DNA of 64,000 nt from a bacterium. GTDB taxonomy: Bacteria > Cyanobacteriota > Vampirovibrionia > Obscuribacterales > Obscuribacteraceae. The notes beneath the pieces are model-generated. The model was not told the DNA's origin and searched no databases. It saw nothing but the letters and a program-made list of their open reading frames with translations. A program made the translations under genes and the position numbers. Shown piece by piece: positions 29,848 to 39,552 of the stretch (the stretch's first letter is position 1; each line of letters opens with the position of its first letter). The stretch spans positions 20,267-84,266 of the forward strand of contig WGMS01000006.1 of the NCBI GenBank assembly GCA_016124935.1. Reading direction: 5' to 3'.

Positions 29848-30081
29848 ATGGACCTAACCCCCGATGAATAAAATGAGCTACAAGTCGTGGTAAACCTAAC
29901 TCTCAAAAATGGCACCATTATTGGTAATATCACCTGGTCCAGTCGTAAAGTAGAAAAGTCTGCAGGCAAAATCACCGGCTAGCTGCCAGGTGATCGCTTC
30001 GCCATGGTGCTCTCTTATCCGTCTGACTTCCTCTAGGTAGAGAGAGAATGGTCTTACGTTAATGTTCTTAAGCCTGCATAA
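29848..30081 (+). pseudogene. 77-codon ORF interrupted by three in-frame stops
   Basis: From ATG 29848 one frame gives a protein-like sequence broken by TAA after MDLTPDE, TAG at 29980-29982 after SAGKITG, and a second TAG after LSYPSDFL, ending at TAA 30079-30081. The segments between stops (NELQVVVNLTLKNGTIIGNI; LPGDRFAMVLSYPSDFL; VEREWSYVNVLKPA) look like one beta-rich protein. All three stops would be Gln if changed by a single T-to-C. A TATACT box lies upstream near 29805. It is probably a pseudogene. The rest of 29712-30053 holds nothing else recognised. Confidence 0.4.
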
Positions 30082-30755
30082 AACTGAGATACACTCTCAT
30101 AATCACATGGCTTTGAATTCAAATATAGCCAAAATCCGTACAAAATAATTGTTGACATATCATCCGGATGAAACAGTTCCTTCTCGATAAAGAATTTAGT
30201 AAGTGGTGCAACACCACAGAACAATCCAAAATTGCTTCGAATGTAGCTGCCCAGACCGAAGTGAAAAAAGCCAATGATATCTTTTTCGTTTGTTTGCCTG
30301 AACTGCTCTAGCTCTTCATCTGACAAACGGATAGAAAGGGACTGAAAACACTCATTGAGAGACTTTGGATAATCCTGGGTCTTTCCTTCCATACTAAGGC
30401 GGAACTTGTTAACATCCTCCAACTCGCACTTTTCCGAATTGAGATGCAGCCACAGCCCGTAGGCAATAATCTCGGCCATCTCATCGGGATCTGATATGGA
30501 ATGGTCGTTGAAATACTGGGTGAGTCGTCCATCGCCATTGAGATCTAAGTAATTGAAAAGATCATATTTCAGCAGGATCACTCTGTCGGCATCGATGGTA
30601 CGGATGTCTTCGCGGCAGTCACTAAACATGTCCGAAAGGATTACGCTATAGCATTCTTCTAAATTTGCAACCAATGCTGTTAACCCACAATAAGCGCTAA
30701 GGGAATCAGGAACACCATCACGAAGATTATAATATAAATCCTCGACCACGTGCAT
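30054..30755 (-). CDS. Hypothetical protein with duplicated domain and EF-hand-like loop
   Basis: This 233-residue soluble protein contains two related halves: LTQYFNDHSISDPDEMAEII followed by YGLWLHLNS, and LTKFFIEKELFHPDDMSTII followed by YGFWLYLNS. The second half resembles a small uncharacterised family (pattern HPDDMS, then WLYLN) that I recall as DUF6794; this is from memory. An EF-hand-like DLNGDGRLT precedes the first copy. No Shine-Dalgarno sequence is clear at ATG 30755. In effector-rich regions such small proteins can be immunity proteins, but nothing proves this here. Confidence 0.55.
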   Translation of the reverse strand: MHVVEDLYYNLRDGVPDSLSAYCGLTALVANLEECYSVILSDMFSDCREDIRTIDADRVILLKYDLFNYLDLNGDGRLTQYFNDHSISDPDEMAEIIAYGLWLHLNSEKCELEDVNKFRLSMEGKTQDYPKSLNECFQSLSIRLSDEELEQFRQTNEKDIIGFFHFGLGSYIRSNFGLFCGVAPLTKFFIEKELFHPDDMSTIILYGFWLYLNSKPCDYESVSQFYAGLRTLT

Positions 30756-30798
30756 ATAAAATCGCTCGGTCTAACTTTGGACACCGAAGGAACAGCCG

Positions 30799-31188
30799 TT
30801 ACTGCTTGCTGCCTCCGTCGATGCCAAGTCTCAAATAGTCTACCTTGACCCCAAGGGACTCTGCTGTCTGTCTGTCTGTCTGTCTGTCTGTCGACCAGGG
30901 TACGGTCTTTCATACCGCGCATCTCGTACACATCTGAGCGCCGCACCATAGCCAGTGCGCTATCAGGCACCATATTACCTTGTCCAGCAGAATCTCGCCG
31001 AGAACACAGTCCGATTCTATCTATAAAAGGAGGCAAGACCGCAGACTTGACTGGGAGACTTCTAGATAGATTTCCGCTCCATCATTGGTGCCTCTATCCA
31101 AGGAAGCCTGCATCAACTTCGTGCCGTGCTCAGCATAGATCACAGCTTCCCTGGCGACGGAGCCTGCCTCATCCGGGCGCCCTCCGGC
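30799..31188 (-). pseudogene. Decayed or phase-shifted gene containing the TGTC repeat
   Basis: On the minus strand three stretches in different frames look like parts of one protein: AREAVIYAEHGTKLMQASLD onward, then LPPFIDRIGLCSRRDSAGQG up to DRTLVDRQTD, then AESLGVKVDYLRLGIDGGSK ending at TAA 30799-30801. The last frame change falls in the GACA repeat. An ancestral protein of about 130 residues is likely. The region lies just downstream of the gene at 31202-32157 in the same direction. It was not matched to a family. Confidence 0.35.
30865..30892 (+). repeat. TGTC tetranucleotide repeat, 7 units
   Basis: Seven perfect TGTC units (GACA on the minus strand) lie inside a decayed minus-strand gene. 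This is the second tetranucleotide tract within 4 kb, the first being TCAA at 26865. Confidence 0.95.
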
Positions 31189-31201
31189 TCAACTTGCGCT
31201 G

Positions 31202-32157
31202 TCACTTAGCTGCCTCTTGCTTCAGCGGCGGATGCTTCTTCAGATACTGTCTGGCACCATCGGAGAGCAAATCGCGATGCATTCTCCATTTGTCCTTGAA
31301 GAAGTCGATGGCGACTTTTCTATCCAGCGCATGGGTGGCAAGCAAGTCCATGCCGGGCTCGTATCCGACGCCGGCATCGACGGTGATGACCCGCTCCCCT
31401 TCTTCCTTTTCATTGAGAAATATTGAAAGATAGAATACTGCTTCCTCGGCATGTGACCCACAGATATAATCACCCGCAGCTTCTGCCACTGCTCGTCGGT
31501 CATGCCGCCTTTCCATTCTGCCACCACTTTGTCGATGTTCTCTAGCTGGGCAGCGGCTGCCTCTGCCGCATTGTCCAGATCCATCTGGGCAACCGACCGG
31601 GTATAAGCTCTCAGCTCTTCACTCGATACCCGACGCTGCTCGGCGACGGTGCCCAGGAAGCTCGTGGTCGTCTCGACCAGCTTCTTCTGGCGAGCGGCGA
31701 CCTTCTCATCAAGAGGTACCTTTGCAATCTCGGGAGCGGCTTTTTCGATAGCTTCTTTGAAGTCGAGCACCTCTTTCACCGTGGCGTTGTCGAGGTCCTT
31801 GTCGACCTTATTCACGAGCATCACATAGGTCCCCAGGGTTATGTGCGCCACTTCTTTGAGGAAAGTGTAGCGACCGTCGATGATATCGCGACTGTCCTTT
31901 TTCTTGCCATCTATGTAAAGGTTCAATGCACCTTCATTGCCATAGATCACGGCGTCGAAATCGCCTTCGATAGCCTTTCTAGCAGCTGCGTAATGTTTGC
32001 GAAATAGCTTATTGACCGAAGAGAACTGCTCGTGGCTTTCCTCTGTCACGGCTCCTGTAAACGGGCAACTCTTGGACGACTTCGCCAGGGCGCTGCCCGA
32101 GCTTGCCACCATGCAAGAGACAAGAACCACTGAAATTGTTTTTCGCCTTGAGAACAC
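31202..32157 (-). pseudogene. Exported hypothetical protein with a one-base frameshift
   Basis: The frame from ATG 32157 encodes a signal peptide (to about residue 25, ending ALA) and a helical protein up to about residue 245 (QYSIFQYF). It then becomes low-complexity nonsense (SPSMPASDTSPAWTCLPP). The -1 frame takes over with EGERVITVDAGVGYEPGMDL and ends KKHPPLKQEAAK at 31202. One extra A in the AAAAGG run near 31410 restores a single 318-residue protein. It is either a mutation or a homopolymer error. The function is not recognised. Confidence 0.65.
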
Positions 32158-32305
32158 CGATGAATTAGCCTCGGTTTCTAATGCAGTACGCCAGGAGGCT
32201 ACTTTAACAGAGTGCCTGCAGGCGGATCTGCCGGGCGGCGATTCAGCATCCTGGTACCACCGCCATTTATACTACCTTAGTTCCGCTATGCTTTTGAGAG
32301 ACACT

Positions 32306-32410
32306 TTACTTCTTGGCGGGCTTATCGAAGCTGCGTATCTCAGCCCGCTTCATTTTCGAGTAGTTAGTGTAATAGCTCTTGCCGGAATGAACATCCTCGA
32401 AATTATTCAA
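32306..32410 (-). CDS. Small ORF or gene remnant of 34 residues
   Basis: Between two leftward genes, a frame from TTG 32410 to TAA 32306 encodes a basic, protein-like peptide (FEDVHSGKSYYTNYSKMKRA, ending FDKPAKK). It could be a small gene or the surviving 3' end of a lost gene, since no good start or ribosome site is present. Confidence 0.3.
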   Translation of the reverse strand: MNNFEDVHSGKSYYTNYSKMKRAEIRSFDKPAKK

Positions 32411-32425
32411 TAAGTCAAATGCGCT

Positions 32426-35065
32426 CTAAAGCTTATTAGCTTTACGACAGGCGGCGACATATTTATCGATTACTCTATCAATCTCTTTATGAGAGAATGA
32501 ATATTTCAGGGCGATCTTAAGTGCCTTCTCTGCCAGATCTATCTGTCCGGCATCACAAAGTCCTTCTGTCAGAGACATGACGACATCACGATCTCCTTTA
32601 TTCCAATCAAGCTTTAAATCCTCAAACTCTTCTCTGCCTTCTTGAACATTGCCGTACAGACACTTGAGTCGAACCAGGTCCATGCAGGCCCGATTCAAAT
32701 CATAGCGGCTAGAATCTCCCTTCTTCCTATACATCTCGACCAGGCGCGCTTGATACGCGATCGCATCATCGTACTTTCCTAACTTTTCTGCCATAAAGAC
32801 CATGTCCTGCAACCACGCCCTGAGGTAAAACTGTCCCTTACCGAACTGAGAGCGTTTCTGTTTGACTCTGTACAAAAACTGAAACTCGTCTAAGAACAAT
32901 TTGCTGTTCAATACGCCATAACGCTTAGCGCAACTGTAAATGAGGGTAGAGCTTATTCCTCTATTCGAATCTCTTTCAACGGCTTCGATCAAAGCCTTCA
33001 GTGAAGGCTCCAGCTCGGCGATCCCAAAAGCTTCACCGCACAAAGCGTCCAACTCGATGGACGCCTTAGAATACTGAACGTCATAGGTCCATGGCCTCTT
33101 CGTGATATCAGATGCGATGTCAAGCATCGCTTTGTCCGCTCCTTTGTACCGGCTACTCTGGATCAACCATTTACATGCCCTAATCCGATCTTTTATAACA
33201 TCAGGAGTCTGCTGGTCTCCTGCATCAGCAGAGGACTTTAGCCCTAGCAGCGTAGCTTCGCCTGCGGCAGTGTTACTTGTCATCTGCTGCAAATTCCAGG
33301 CTTCTCTTTTATATCCGGCCTCCTCCAAACACTTGATCCTTCCTCTACGCAGGCTCTCTTTAAAACTATAACCATACGCATCATTTTGTGAGCTCCTCAA
33401 TAGGTTATGATAGAGCTCTTCAGATTTTTTATACCAGAGATCACTATTTGCCTTATCCCTGACGCTGGCTTCAATAAGCAACTCTGATGCCGACTGTCCG
33501 TAAAAACCCTTGCCGGTTCGCTTCAGCATAAAATCATAAAAGTCACAGGCTCTGGTGTACTCTTTTTTCTCAATGTACGCATCGATGAGCGACTTTACCT
33601 CATCAGTGTAGTTTGTCTCTCTATAGTCGACCGCCTTTCGCAATAGGCTGTCAGCAAGGTCCAATCTGTTTTGCCGAGAGAAGATAGTTGATAGCTCTGC
33701 AAAGGCCGCCGACCATTTACCAGAGTCTCGTCTGGTCACGATATCATTCTTCAGAACACCTTCAACATAGCCTTCAGCGCCTTTGAGATCGCCATCTTCT
33801 ATCATGTTCTCAACGGTTCCGAGAACTTCGGCCGGTTTCAGTTGCATACTGCGAAGTTGTATGGCTTCTTGAAACTGCTCCGGTGGCTTGTTAGGATTTC
33901 GCTCAGATTCAAGCTGCAGCAAATTAGCCATAAAATATTGATTCGGAAAGATGTTTGTTTTGACTCGGTCCTTCTTAGCCTGATAGACCGCATCTACTAG
34001 AGGTCTGGCAAATTTGGACAGCTTAGGGTCTTTGAAGCGAGAATAAGAGATCCAATCAGGTCCTGAGTATCCGCGATACACGTTATCGTCGTCACTGCTT
34101 TCCGTCCTGATACCAAAATCGGTATTGGCTTCTGTCGCCGCAATAAGAGCTTTTAATTTCTGTATAAAGGTCTGAGAATAATTCAAATTGGCTTTCTCGG
34201 TGATGTGAACCACAAGCGATGTCAAATTATTCATAGGTGAATTGGTTGTGAGACCGAATAAAGAGTTGCAGCGAATAACTTCGGTCAGGTCTTCAATCTG
34301 GTGCTGGCAGGCATCTAATTTGCCCGCATCAATGAGCTCTTTGATGTAAATACACTCTGCCGAGATCAAATATTCAGGGTTCTCATTCCTCATTTCCTTT
34401 AGCTTCTCTACAACTTTAAGCAACTTTTGCAATCGCGCTTCTTTGACTTGCGCTGGAGGATGATGGGGGACTTGAGTGATAATAGAAGAGTTCAAACTGA
34501 TCGCTTCACTACCAGTGGTGACTCCTTTGTAGAATTTGCCTGCGTCCAGCGACCCGGGCGCAATGTACACTGACCTTCTTGCTTGAGCGGCCTGGTTCGA
34601 AAAGTTAAAAATCAAGCCCCTTTGATAGGGCAAATCTTCTGGACACTTCTGCACTTTTCCCATAGCTTTCAAAACCAGTATTCCGCAGAAATCAAAGTCC
34701 TCATCGCCCGAAGAGAAGAATACGTTGAAGTCATACAAAGTCCCGTCTTCTCTTACTTTGCAAATAATGCTGGCAGGTCCGACGACCTTGCTGAAGCGTG
34801 GATTAGACTGTTTTGGAACAATCTTTTCTACTCTATATACAGTGTCAATCATATGGCTTCGCTCAGCAGACTCAGAGGCAGAGGAACAGCGCCTCAACCA
34901 ATCGCGAAGAGGCGAAAGCGAATCATTGACAGCAATCTGTTCCGCACTGGGCTTTCTCATATGACTTGCCAATTTAACACCATCCACTGTCGACTGTGCT
35001 CTAACACTTCCTGACGATAAAAGAATCAATAATGAGACCCAAAAAGCAGTGCGTCGAGTTACCAT
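32426..35065 (-). CDS. Large exported protein with TonB_C-like segment and TPR-like helices
   Basis: This 879-residue protein has a signal peptide (about residues 1-23, ending VRA). Residues about 75-170 resemble a TonB C-terminal-type fold (VVGPASIICKVREDGTLYDF). The remainder is largely helical with TPR-like units. Its start overlaps the end of the upstream gene (35059-37377) by 7 bases, so the two are coupled. GC content is visibly lower than in the housekeeping genes. A periplasmic scaffold role is plausible; no enzyme motif is seen. Confidence 0.65.
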   Translation of the reverse strand: MVTRRTAFWVSLLILLSSGSVRAQSTVDGVKLASHMRKPSAEQIAVNDSLSPLRDWLRRCSSASESAERSHMIDTVYRVEKIVPKQSNPRFSKVVGPASIICKVREDGTLYDFNVFFSSGDEDFDFCGILVLKAMGKVQKCPEDLPYQRGLIFNFSNQAAQARRSVYIAPGSLDAGKFYKGVTTGSEAISLNSSIITQVPHHPPAQVKEARLQKLLKVVEKLKEMRNENPEYLISAECIYIKELIDAGKLDACQHQIEDLTEVIRCNSLFGLTTNSPMNNLTSLVVHITEKANLNYSQTFIQKLKALIAATEANTDFGIRTESSDDDNVYRGYSGPDWISYSRFKDPKLSKFARPLVDAVYQAKKDRVKTNIFPNQYFMANLLQLESERNPNKPPEQFQEAIQLRSMQLKPAEVLGTVENMIEDGDLKGAEGYVEGVLKNDIVTRRDSGKWSAAFAELSTIFSRQNRLDLADSLLRKAVDYRETNYTDEVKSLIDAYIEKKEYTRACDFYDFMLKRTGKGFYGQSASELLIEASVRDKANSDLWYKKSEELYHNLLRSSQNDAYGYSFKESLRRGRIKCLEEAGYKREAWNLQQMTSNTAAGEATLLGLKSSADAGDQQTPDVIKDRIRACKWLIQSSRYKGADKAMLDIASDITKRPWTYDVQYSKASIELDALCGEAFGIAELEPSLKALIEAVERDSNRGISSTLIYSCAKRYGVLNSKLFLDEFQFLYRVKQKRSQFGKGQFYLRAWLQDMVFMAEKLGKYDDAIAYQARLVEMYRKKGDSSRYDLNRACMDLVRLKCLYGNVQEGREEFEDLKLDWNKGDRDVVMSLTEGLCDAGQIDLAEKALKIALKYSFSHKEIDRVIDKYVAACRKANKL

Positions 35066-37377
35066 AATGCAGTAACCTTCTCTTGCCGCCAGATTCTGTC
35101 TAACTCGCCTATGCGGTTAGAACTGCGCTCTCTAGGCAATGGTATCAAATAACTGGATTCGATATCATATTCGGTGATCCCCCGAATGAAGTCGGTTATA
35201 CATTCAATATAGTCGTCATCATCATCTTCACTGGCACGATGAAAAACCTCTGCGTTATGCACAACTCTCCTGAAATAATTATCTAACTCGCTTGACGATA
35301 TTAAATACTCGACTTCATGAAGATTCTCAAGCGCTGTTCTCGGGTCAGAACGGCTCCAAGCAGTCGTTTTGGGATCTGCTTTGATAAATATTTCAATCGC
35401 CTCGAATCGCAATTTGTTCGCGTTGTCGATATACTGAGGATTGCGACTGAATTGATCTTCGAATTGAAATGCATAACTTCGGCACAACTGATCTACGGCA
35501 CTAATTAATAGTCTCTCAGAGGCGTTGGGATCGGCTCTCAGCTCCTCTACCTTTACCTTCTGCTGTGCCAGAGTTCTTTGTCTCTTCTCGTTGTATTCTA
35601 GCTGTTTAAGGTGTTCCTTATAGTCATCCCTTGCATCTTCATCGCATCGCAAAACACGAACAATCGCATGTGCTTTCTTAGCCCAGTATTCATCATTGAT
35701 ATCAAACTGACTGGTGCTTTTTACCTTTTTATCAATCTGTTTTACGATTGGCGCACCACCAAGATCACTGGCATCAAGCATTGCTCTGGCAACAGAATAA
35801 TAACGATTGGCTCTCAGTTTATCTCCGCATAGATCTGCGATGTCACCTTTATAAACAAGCGCGCCTGAATAAGAGAGAGGATAGTCGAGATAACGGTCTC
35901 TAGATCCTGATCCGCGAAAGCCATGATAATATCCTGCCCTCGGGACCTGAGTTTTGCCTGAAAGAACATCCTCAGCATTTTCTATCTGGTTAGTCTTGTA
36001 ATATGCCAACGCCAGCAAGGACTTCAGCTCTGGATAAAACTTAGCATCGTAGGTCGCTTCATCGGCTTCAATAGGACGGAGAATCTCAATAACTTTGTCA
36101 CAATTCTGCAGCTCAAAGTAAGCCTGAGCAAGAAGGAACTTCTCGTCGTAATTAAAATAATGCCTCGAAAAAACAAGACGTCCGGTGTCTCCGTGAGGAG
36201 CTTCAATGCTCTCAAGCAGAGCTATCGCCTTATTCGCCTCACCACTGAGCAAAGCATACCTGGCCAGGGTCATTTTGACTTGCTTTAATGCATCCAGTTT
36301 GTCTTTGAGATCAACTTGCTCCAGCTGTTTGCAAACTTTCTGCGCCTTCCCTAAATTCCCCTGACTCAAACAGCTATTCGCTCTGCATACGAGGATTCTA
36401 GAAAGCAACACGTTATCAACAGATTTATCTGGACCTTCAACAAGCTTTTCGGCGGCAGCAAGGGGACTTTCGGCCGCCTGATACAGATCTCTAAACACCG
36501 CTCTTTCTGCAACGGTTATCAGCTTGGTGACTTTTTCTACTTTCGACAAATCGCTCTCTGAAACGGCCTTTGTGAAATATAGCAACAGGTCACGAATATC
36601 TCTATCATTAGATGCATGAGAGATTCTACGTTCCGCACTTTGTAAGGGCTTCTCGGACTGTTCGGTCTTCTGCCTTCTCTCCAGATACTCTGCATGCTGC
36701 TGTCGCAATCTGACCTGCCTGCTGTAATCTTCGCTGGCATAATCTTTTGACGCGGCCAACATGTAATCGATAATCTCCAGCTGCAGGTCCGGCTTACTGG
36801 AACCACGAAACAGCTGTTCTATCTTTTCGAGAATTCTGAACTTGAGCAATTTGTCGACATCTCTGTCACAGTTTATCTTAGAGACTCGTGAAGCCAGTTT
36901 GGCCAGCTTATCTTTAGTCGATGGAACACGATAATAGGTGGAATCAGCGAGCAGCAGCGGATAAAGATTTCTCATCATCCGGACATCGTCATTCTCTTTA
37001 AGGGCAGCTTCAAAACAACGCGGAATAAGAAGAGACTCTGGAGCGTAATAAAAGACCGGCTTAGAAAGATATGGTATTACATCCAGCGGCGCCGAGCGCT
37101 CTTGAATGAGGGCGAACAATACATCTCGTCTGTACTCTACTAGATCAGGACGATTGCCTCTAGGCAACAGGTCAAGCTTTTGCGCCAAATTTTGAATCTT
37201 TCGGTCATACACTTCTGATTGAACCAGCCTCGGCGATTTATCGGAGTGAGCAGGGGTCAGTGCAAAAGACGCAACCACGACAACAGCTATCAACAAAGAT
37301 AGATATATCGGGAGCTGTTTCTTAGCTTTCACCAGAGATTTCCGACCCCTAACCGATAGGATCCACTCTAACAGCAA
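35059..37377 (-). CDS. Large exported or membrane-anchored helical repeat protein
   Basis: This 772-residue protein starts with a basic region and one hydrophobic helix (LPIYLSLLIAVVVVASFALT, about residues 23-43), either an uncleaved anchor or a signal peptide. The rest is TPR-like helical repeats (ANKAIALLESIEAPHGDTG; FELQNCDKVIEILRPI). The frame opens at TTG 37377 without a clear ribosome site, so the exact start is uncertain. It is coupled to the following 879-residue gene. The function is unknown. Confidence 0.6.
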   Translation of the reverse strand: MLLEWILSVRGRKSLVKAKKQLPIYLSLLIAVVVVASFALTPAHSDKSPRLVQSEVYDRKIQNLAQKLDLLPRGNRPDLVEYRRDVLFALIQERSAPLDVIPYLSKPVFYYAPESLLIPRCFEAALKENDDVRMMRNLYPLLLADSTYYRVPSTKDKLAKLASRVSKINCDRDVDKLLKFRILEKIEQLFRGSSKPDLQLEIIDYMLAASKDYASEDYSRQVRLRQQHAEYLERRQKTEQSEKPLQSAERRISHASNDRDIRDLLLYFTKAVSESDLSKVEKVTKLITVAERAVFRDLYQAAESPLAAAEKLVEGPDKSVDNVLLSRILVCRANSCLSQGNLGKAQKVCKQLEQVDLKDKLDALKQVKMTLARYALLSGEANKAIALLESIEAPHGDTGRLVFSRHYFNYDEKFLLAQAYFELQNCDKVIEILRPIEADEATYDAKFYPELKSLLALAYYKTNQIENAEDVLSGKTQVPRAGYYHGFRGSGSRDRYLDYPLSYSGALVYKGDIADLCGDKLRANRYYSVARAMLDASDLGGAPIVKQIDKKVKSTSQFDINDEYWAKKAHAIVRVLRCDEDARDDYKEHLKQLEYNEKRQRTLAQQKVKVEELRADPNASERLLISAVDQLCRSYAFQFEDQFSRNPQYIDNANKLRFEAIEIFIKADPKTTAWSRSDPRTALENLHEVEYLISSSELDNYFRRVVHNAEVFHRASEDDDDDYIECITDFIRGITEYDIESSYLIPLPRERSSNRIGELDRIWRQEKVTALW

Positions 37378-37455
37378 TGCCCAATATTAAGTATGCCCAA
37401 ATCAGAAAGAGCCCAGGGCAGAACCGGCAATCAAGGACTAGCTCCACAGCACGAA

Positions 37456-38226
37456 TCAGTTTACTCCTGGTATAGAGGAACGCTTTACTCTAGTTCTGAA
37501 AAACAACTCCGCAAACTCGCTCCCTCCAAAATAAACGTACAGGTCGTCTTTTGCTTCTTTGTAGCCGTCAGGAATAGCGAAGAAATTGCCATCGACATTC
37601 TCATTAGTTATGCTCAGCAGATTGAGCCTGTTGCCAATCAATCTTGATCCATTGTAGGTACTGAAGTAGAGTGGAAAACAATTTGGGGGACACGGGGCAC
37701 CAAGCGCATTAACATACACATGAACCCAGTTATATGGCAGGCTCAAAGAGTTGGTCGTCGATACCACCTGGTTAATCGAGCGAAGGCGCTCCGGGTTTTT
37801 GATCGGATATCTTCTGATATTTCTAAACTCTTCTATAGAGATCTGCCGGCGGTATCTTACTAAAGGCCAGCCCTTAACTTTGACATTGTCCAGCTTCTGC
37901 CAATTCGAAAACGGAATATTCGCACCACTAGCCTCTTTCATAAATTGGACGAACCTACTACTGTCAAAATCTTGAGGACTTGCATACTCTATATAAGTCT
38001 TGCTGACATCACTGAAACCGTACGAGTGACTCTTGGACGTGATAAGAACCGTTCCAAAAATACTGACCAGTTTTGCCCGTCCTCTATTGCCCAAAAACAG
38101 TTCAAGAGGACCCAAACACTCAGTTTCAAGCTTGAATTTAGTAACAGACATGGCAGCCGCTGAGTCGGCAACGCCTATGCAGCATAGGACTGCTAGAAAT
38201 AACGGCTTCAGAATCTTCTGCAACAT
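37456..38226 (-). CDS. Exported hypothetical protein
   Basis: Starting from ATG 38226, the protein has a signal peptide (MLQKILKPLFLAVLCCIGVA, then DSAAA) and a soluble domain of about 230 residues. The frame extends upstream to 38289, but the signal peptide position favours the internal start. No motif was recognised. It precedes the two large exported proteins on the same strand and may belong to the same transcription unit. Confidence 0.6.
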   Translation of the reverse strand: MLQKILKPLFLAVLCCIGVADSAAAMSVTKFKLETECLGPLELFLGNRGRAKLVSIFGTVLITSKSHSYGFSDVSKTYIEYASPQDFDSSRFVQFMKEASGANIPFSNWQKLDNVKVKGWPLVRYRRQISIEEFRNIRRYPIKNPERLRSINQVVSTTNSLSLPYNWVHVYVNALGAPCPPNCFPLYFSTYNGSRLIGNRLNLLSITNENVDGNFFAIPDGYKEAKDDLYVYFGGSEFAELFFRTRVKRSSIPGVN

Positions 38227-38318
38227 GGCGGCACTATACAGCAAACTGTCTTCCGGATTGTCTCTAGCTGACTTTCTTTGTCCCTGCACTCACGATAACC
38301 GACGTCTCGGGTTGAGGG

Positions 38319-38324
38319 TATAAT
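38319..38324 (+). promoter_or_regulatory. -10 box placed for a leaderless transcript
   Basis: A perfect TATAAT lies exactly 7 bases before the ATG at 38332. Transcription would be expected to begin at or next to the A of the ATG, and no Shine-Dalgarno sequence fits in between. No good -35 box is visible. The same geometry occurs at 45940-45945. Confidence 0.5.
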
Positions 38325-38331
38325 AAGTTCT

Positions 38332-39552
38332 ATGGCAGAGAACAAAATCAATGAAGGTAATGATAAAGTCAAAATCTCTGATCGGACTGAGCACACCTCA
38401 AAGCATACTGCTGATGAGGCTGTATCTGATTCAGAGAGAGCCGAAAGATACGAGCAAAAATTCACCACCTTTTCAGACAATGACGATGATCAGAGCTTCA
38501 AAGCCATACAGCCAGGGGCTGACTCTTTCGGTATCGATTTCGGTGATGGCACTATAGAGACCTCTAAGGGCAAAATGGAAAAACCGGTTGTTCAAGACTC
38601 TTTCGAAGCAAAAGGCAAGAAAGCCCTGGCGGCTTCCCAGGCTCTTAAACCGACATCCGAAGATTCTATCCCCCTGGGCGGTCACAACTATCAACCTGAC
38701 CAGCTCATAGCCGCTAACGTGACTCCAAGCAATCCGGTTGTTTCTGATGCCAGTGCACCCATAAACACCGATGAAAACAAAGTAAACAACAATAAACAGT
38801 TGCTTGCTCAGGAGCTTGATTTAACATCACCTGGTCTCAAAACACCAGTTATAGACTTGGTAAGCCCCATCCTTCAAGAATTGATCAAAATGGATCCAAG
38901 TATCCTTACAGACGCCTACAGATATGGAATTGAGCATCCTTACCGTGATAGAGAATTTCAACAGCTTTCCAAAATTCCAGAGTCAGCATGGGAATCAGCC
39001 TTCGAAGCATTCCCAGAACTAAGCAATATTGCACATCTTTCGAAAACTCGTGGTACACAACTTCTCAAAGCGCTTGCCGGAAATGAATTAGACCACTACG
39101 GAAAAGAAGATCTATTGCAAGACATAGCAACAGAAAAAGGTTTTGGTGGTTGGCTTCACGGAAATACAATTGGTTTTAGCCAACAGTCTCCTGACGGAAT
39201 CAAAAATATGGCAAGGATTCTTGAAGAAGAGGTCAAGTCAGGAAAACGAGCGTCAAATTCTCTACACAGATATCTTGAAATGACTAATAAGCAATTGGCT
39301 GAAGCTCTTTTAGATCCCAAACAAGTGCCTCTATTCATCTCAGCCAACCTTGCTAGCAACACTAGAATGTATCAGCGACACGGATACCCAATTAACGAAA
39401 CCACTTTGGGTTATGGATTCAATCCAGACCTGCTTGACTCATCAGGTCAGCTCAAACACTCTCTGCTTCCACCAGAAACAGAGCTAGTACAATCACAACA
39501 TGCAAAGAATGTGCACAAATGGCTGAACAAAATTCAAGAACAATCAAAATAG
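38332..39552 (+). CDS. Candidate muramidase-like effector with disordered N-terminus
   Basis: This 406-residue protein has a charged, low-complexity N-terminal half without a signal peptide. Its folded C-terminal domain (about residues 170-400) contains NTIGFSQQSPDGIKNMA, then LFISANLASNTRMYQRHGYP and TTLGYGFNPDLLDS, with HAKNVHKWLNKIQ at the end. This order resembles transglycosylase/lysozyme-like folds, where an IG-Q-P-type motif is followed by a TYNPG-type motif; this is my reading, not a firm match. The overlapping membrane protein gene downstream would suit an immunity role. Confidence 0.5.
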   Translation: MAENKINEGNDKVKISDRTEHTSKHTADEAVSDSERAERYEQKFTTFSDNDDDQSFKAIQPGADSFGIDFGDGTIETSKGKMEKPVVQDSFEAKGKKALAASQALKPTSEDSIPLGGHNYQPDQLIAANVTPSNPVVSDASAPINTDENKVNNNKQLLAQELDLTSPGLKTPVIDLVSPILQELIKMDPSILTDAYRYGIEHPYRDREFQQLSKIPESAWESAFEAFPELSNIAHLSKTRGTQLLKALAGNELDHYGKEDLLQDIATEKGFGGWLHGNTIGFSQQSPDGIKNMARILEEEVKSGKRASNSLHRYLEMTNKQLAEALLDPKQVPLFISANLASNTRMYQRHGYPINETTLGYGFNPDLLDSSGQLKHSLLPPETELVQSQHAKNVHKWLNKIQEQSK

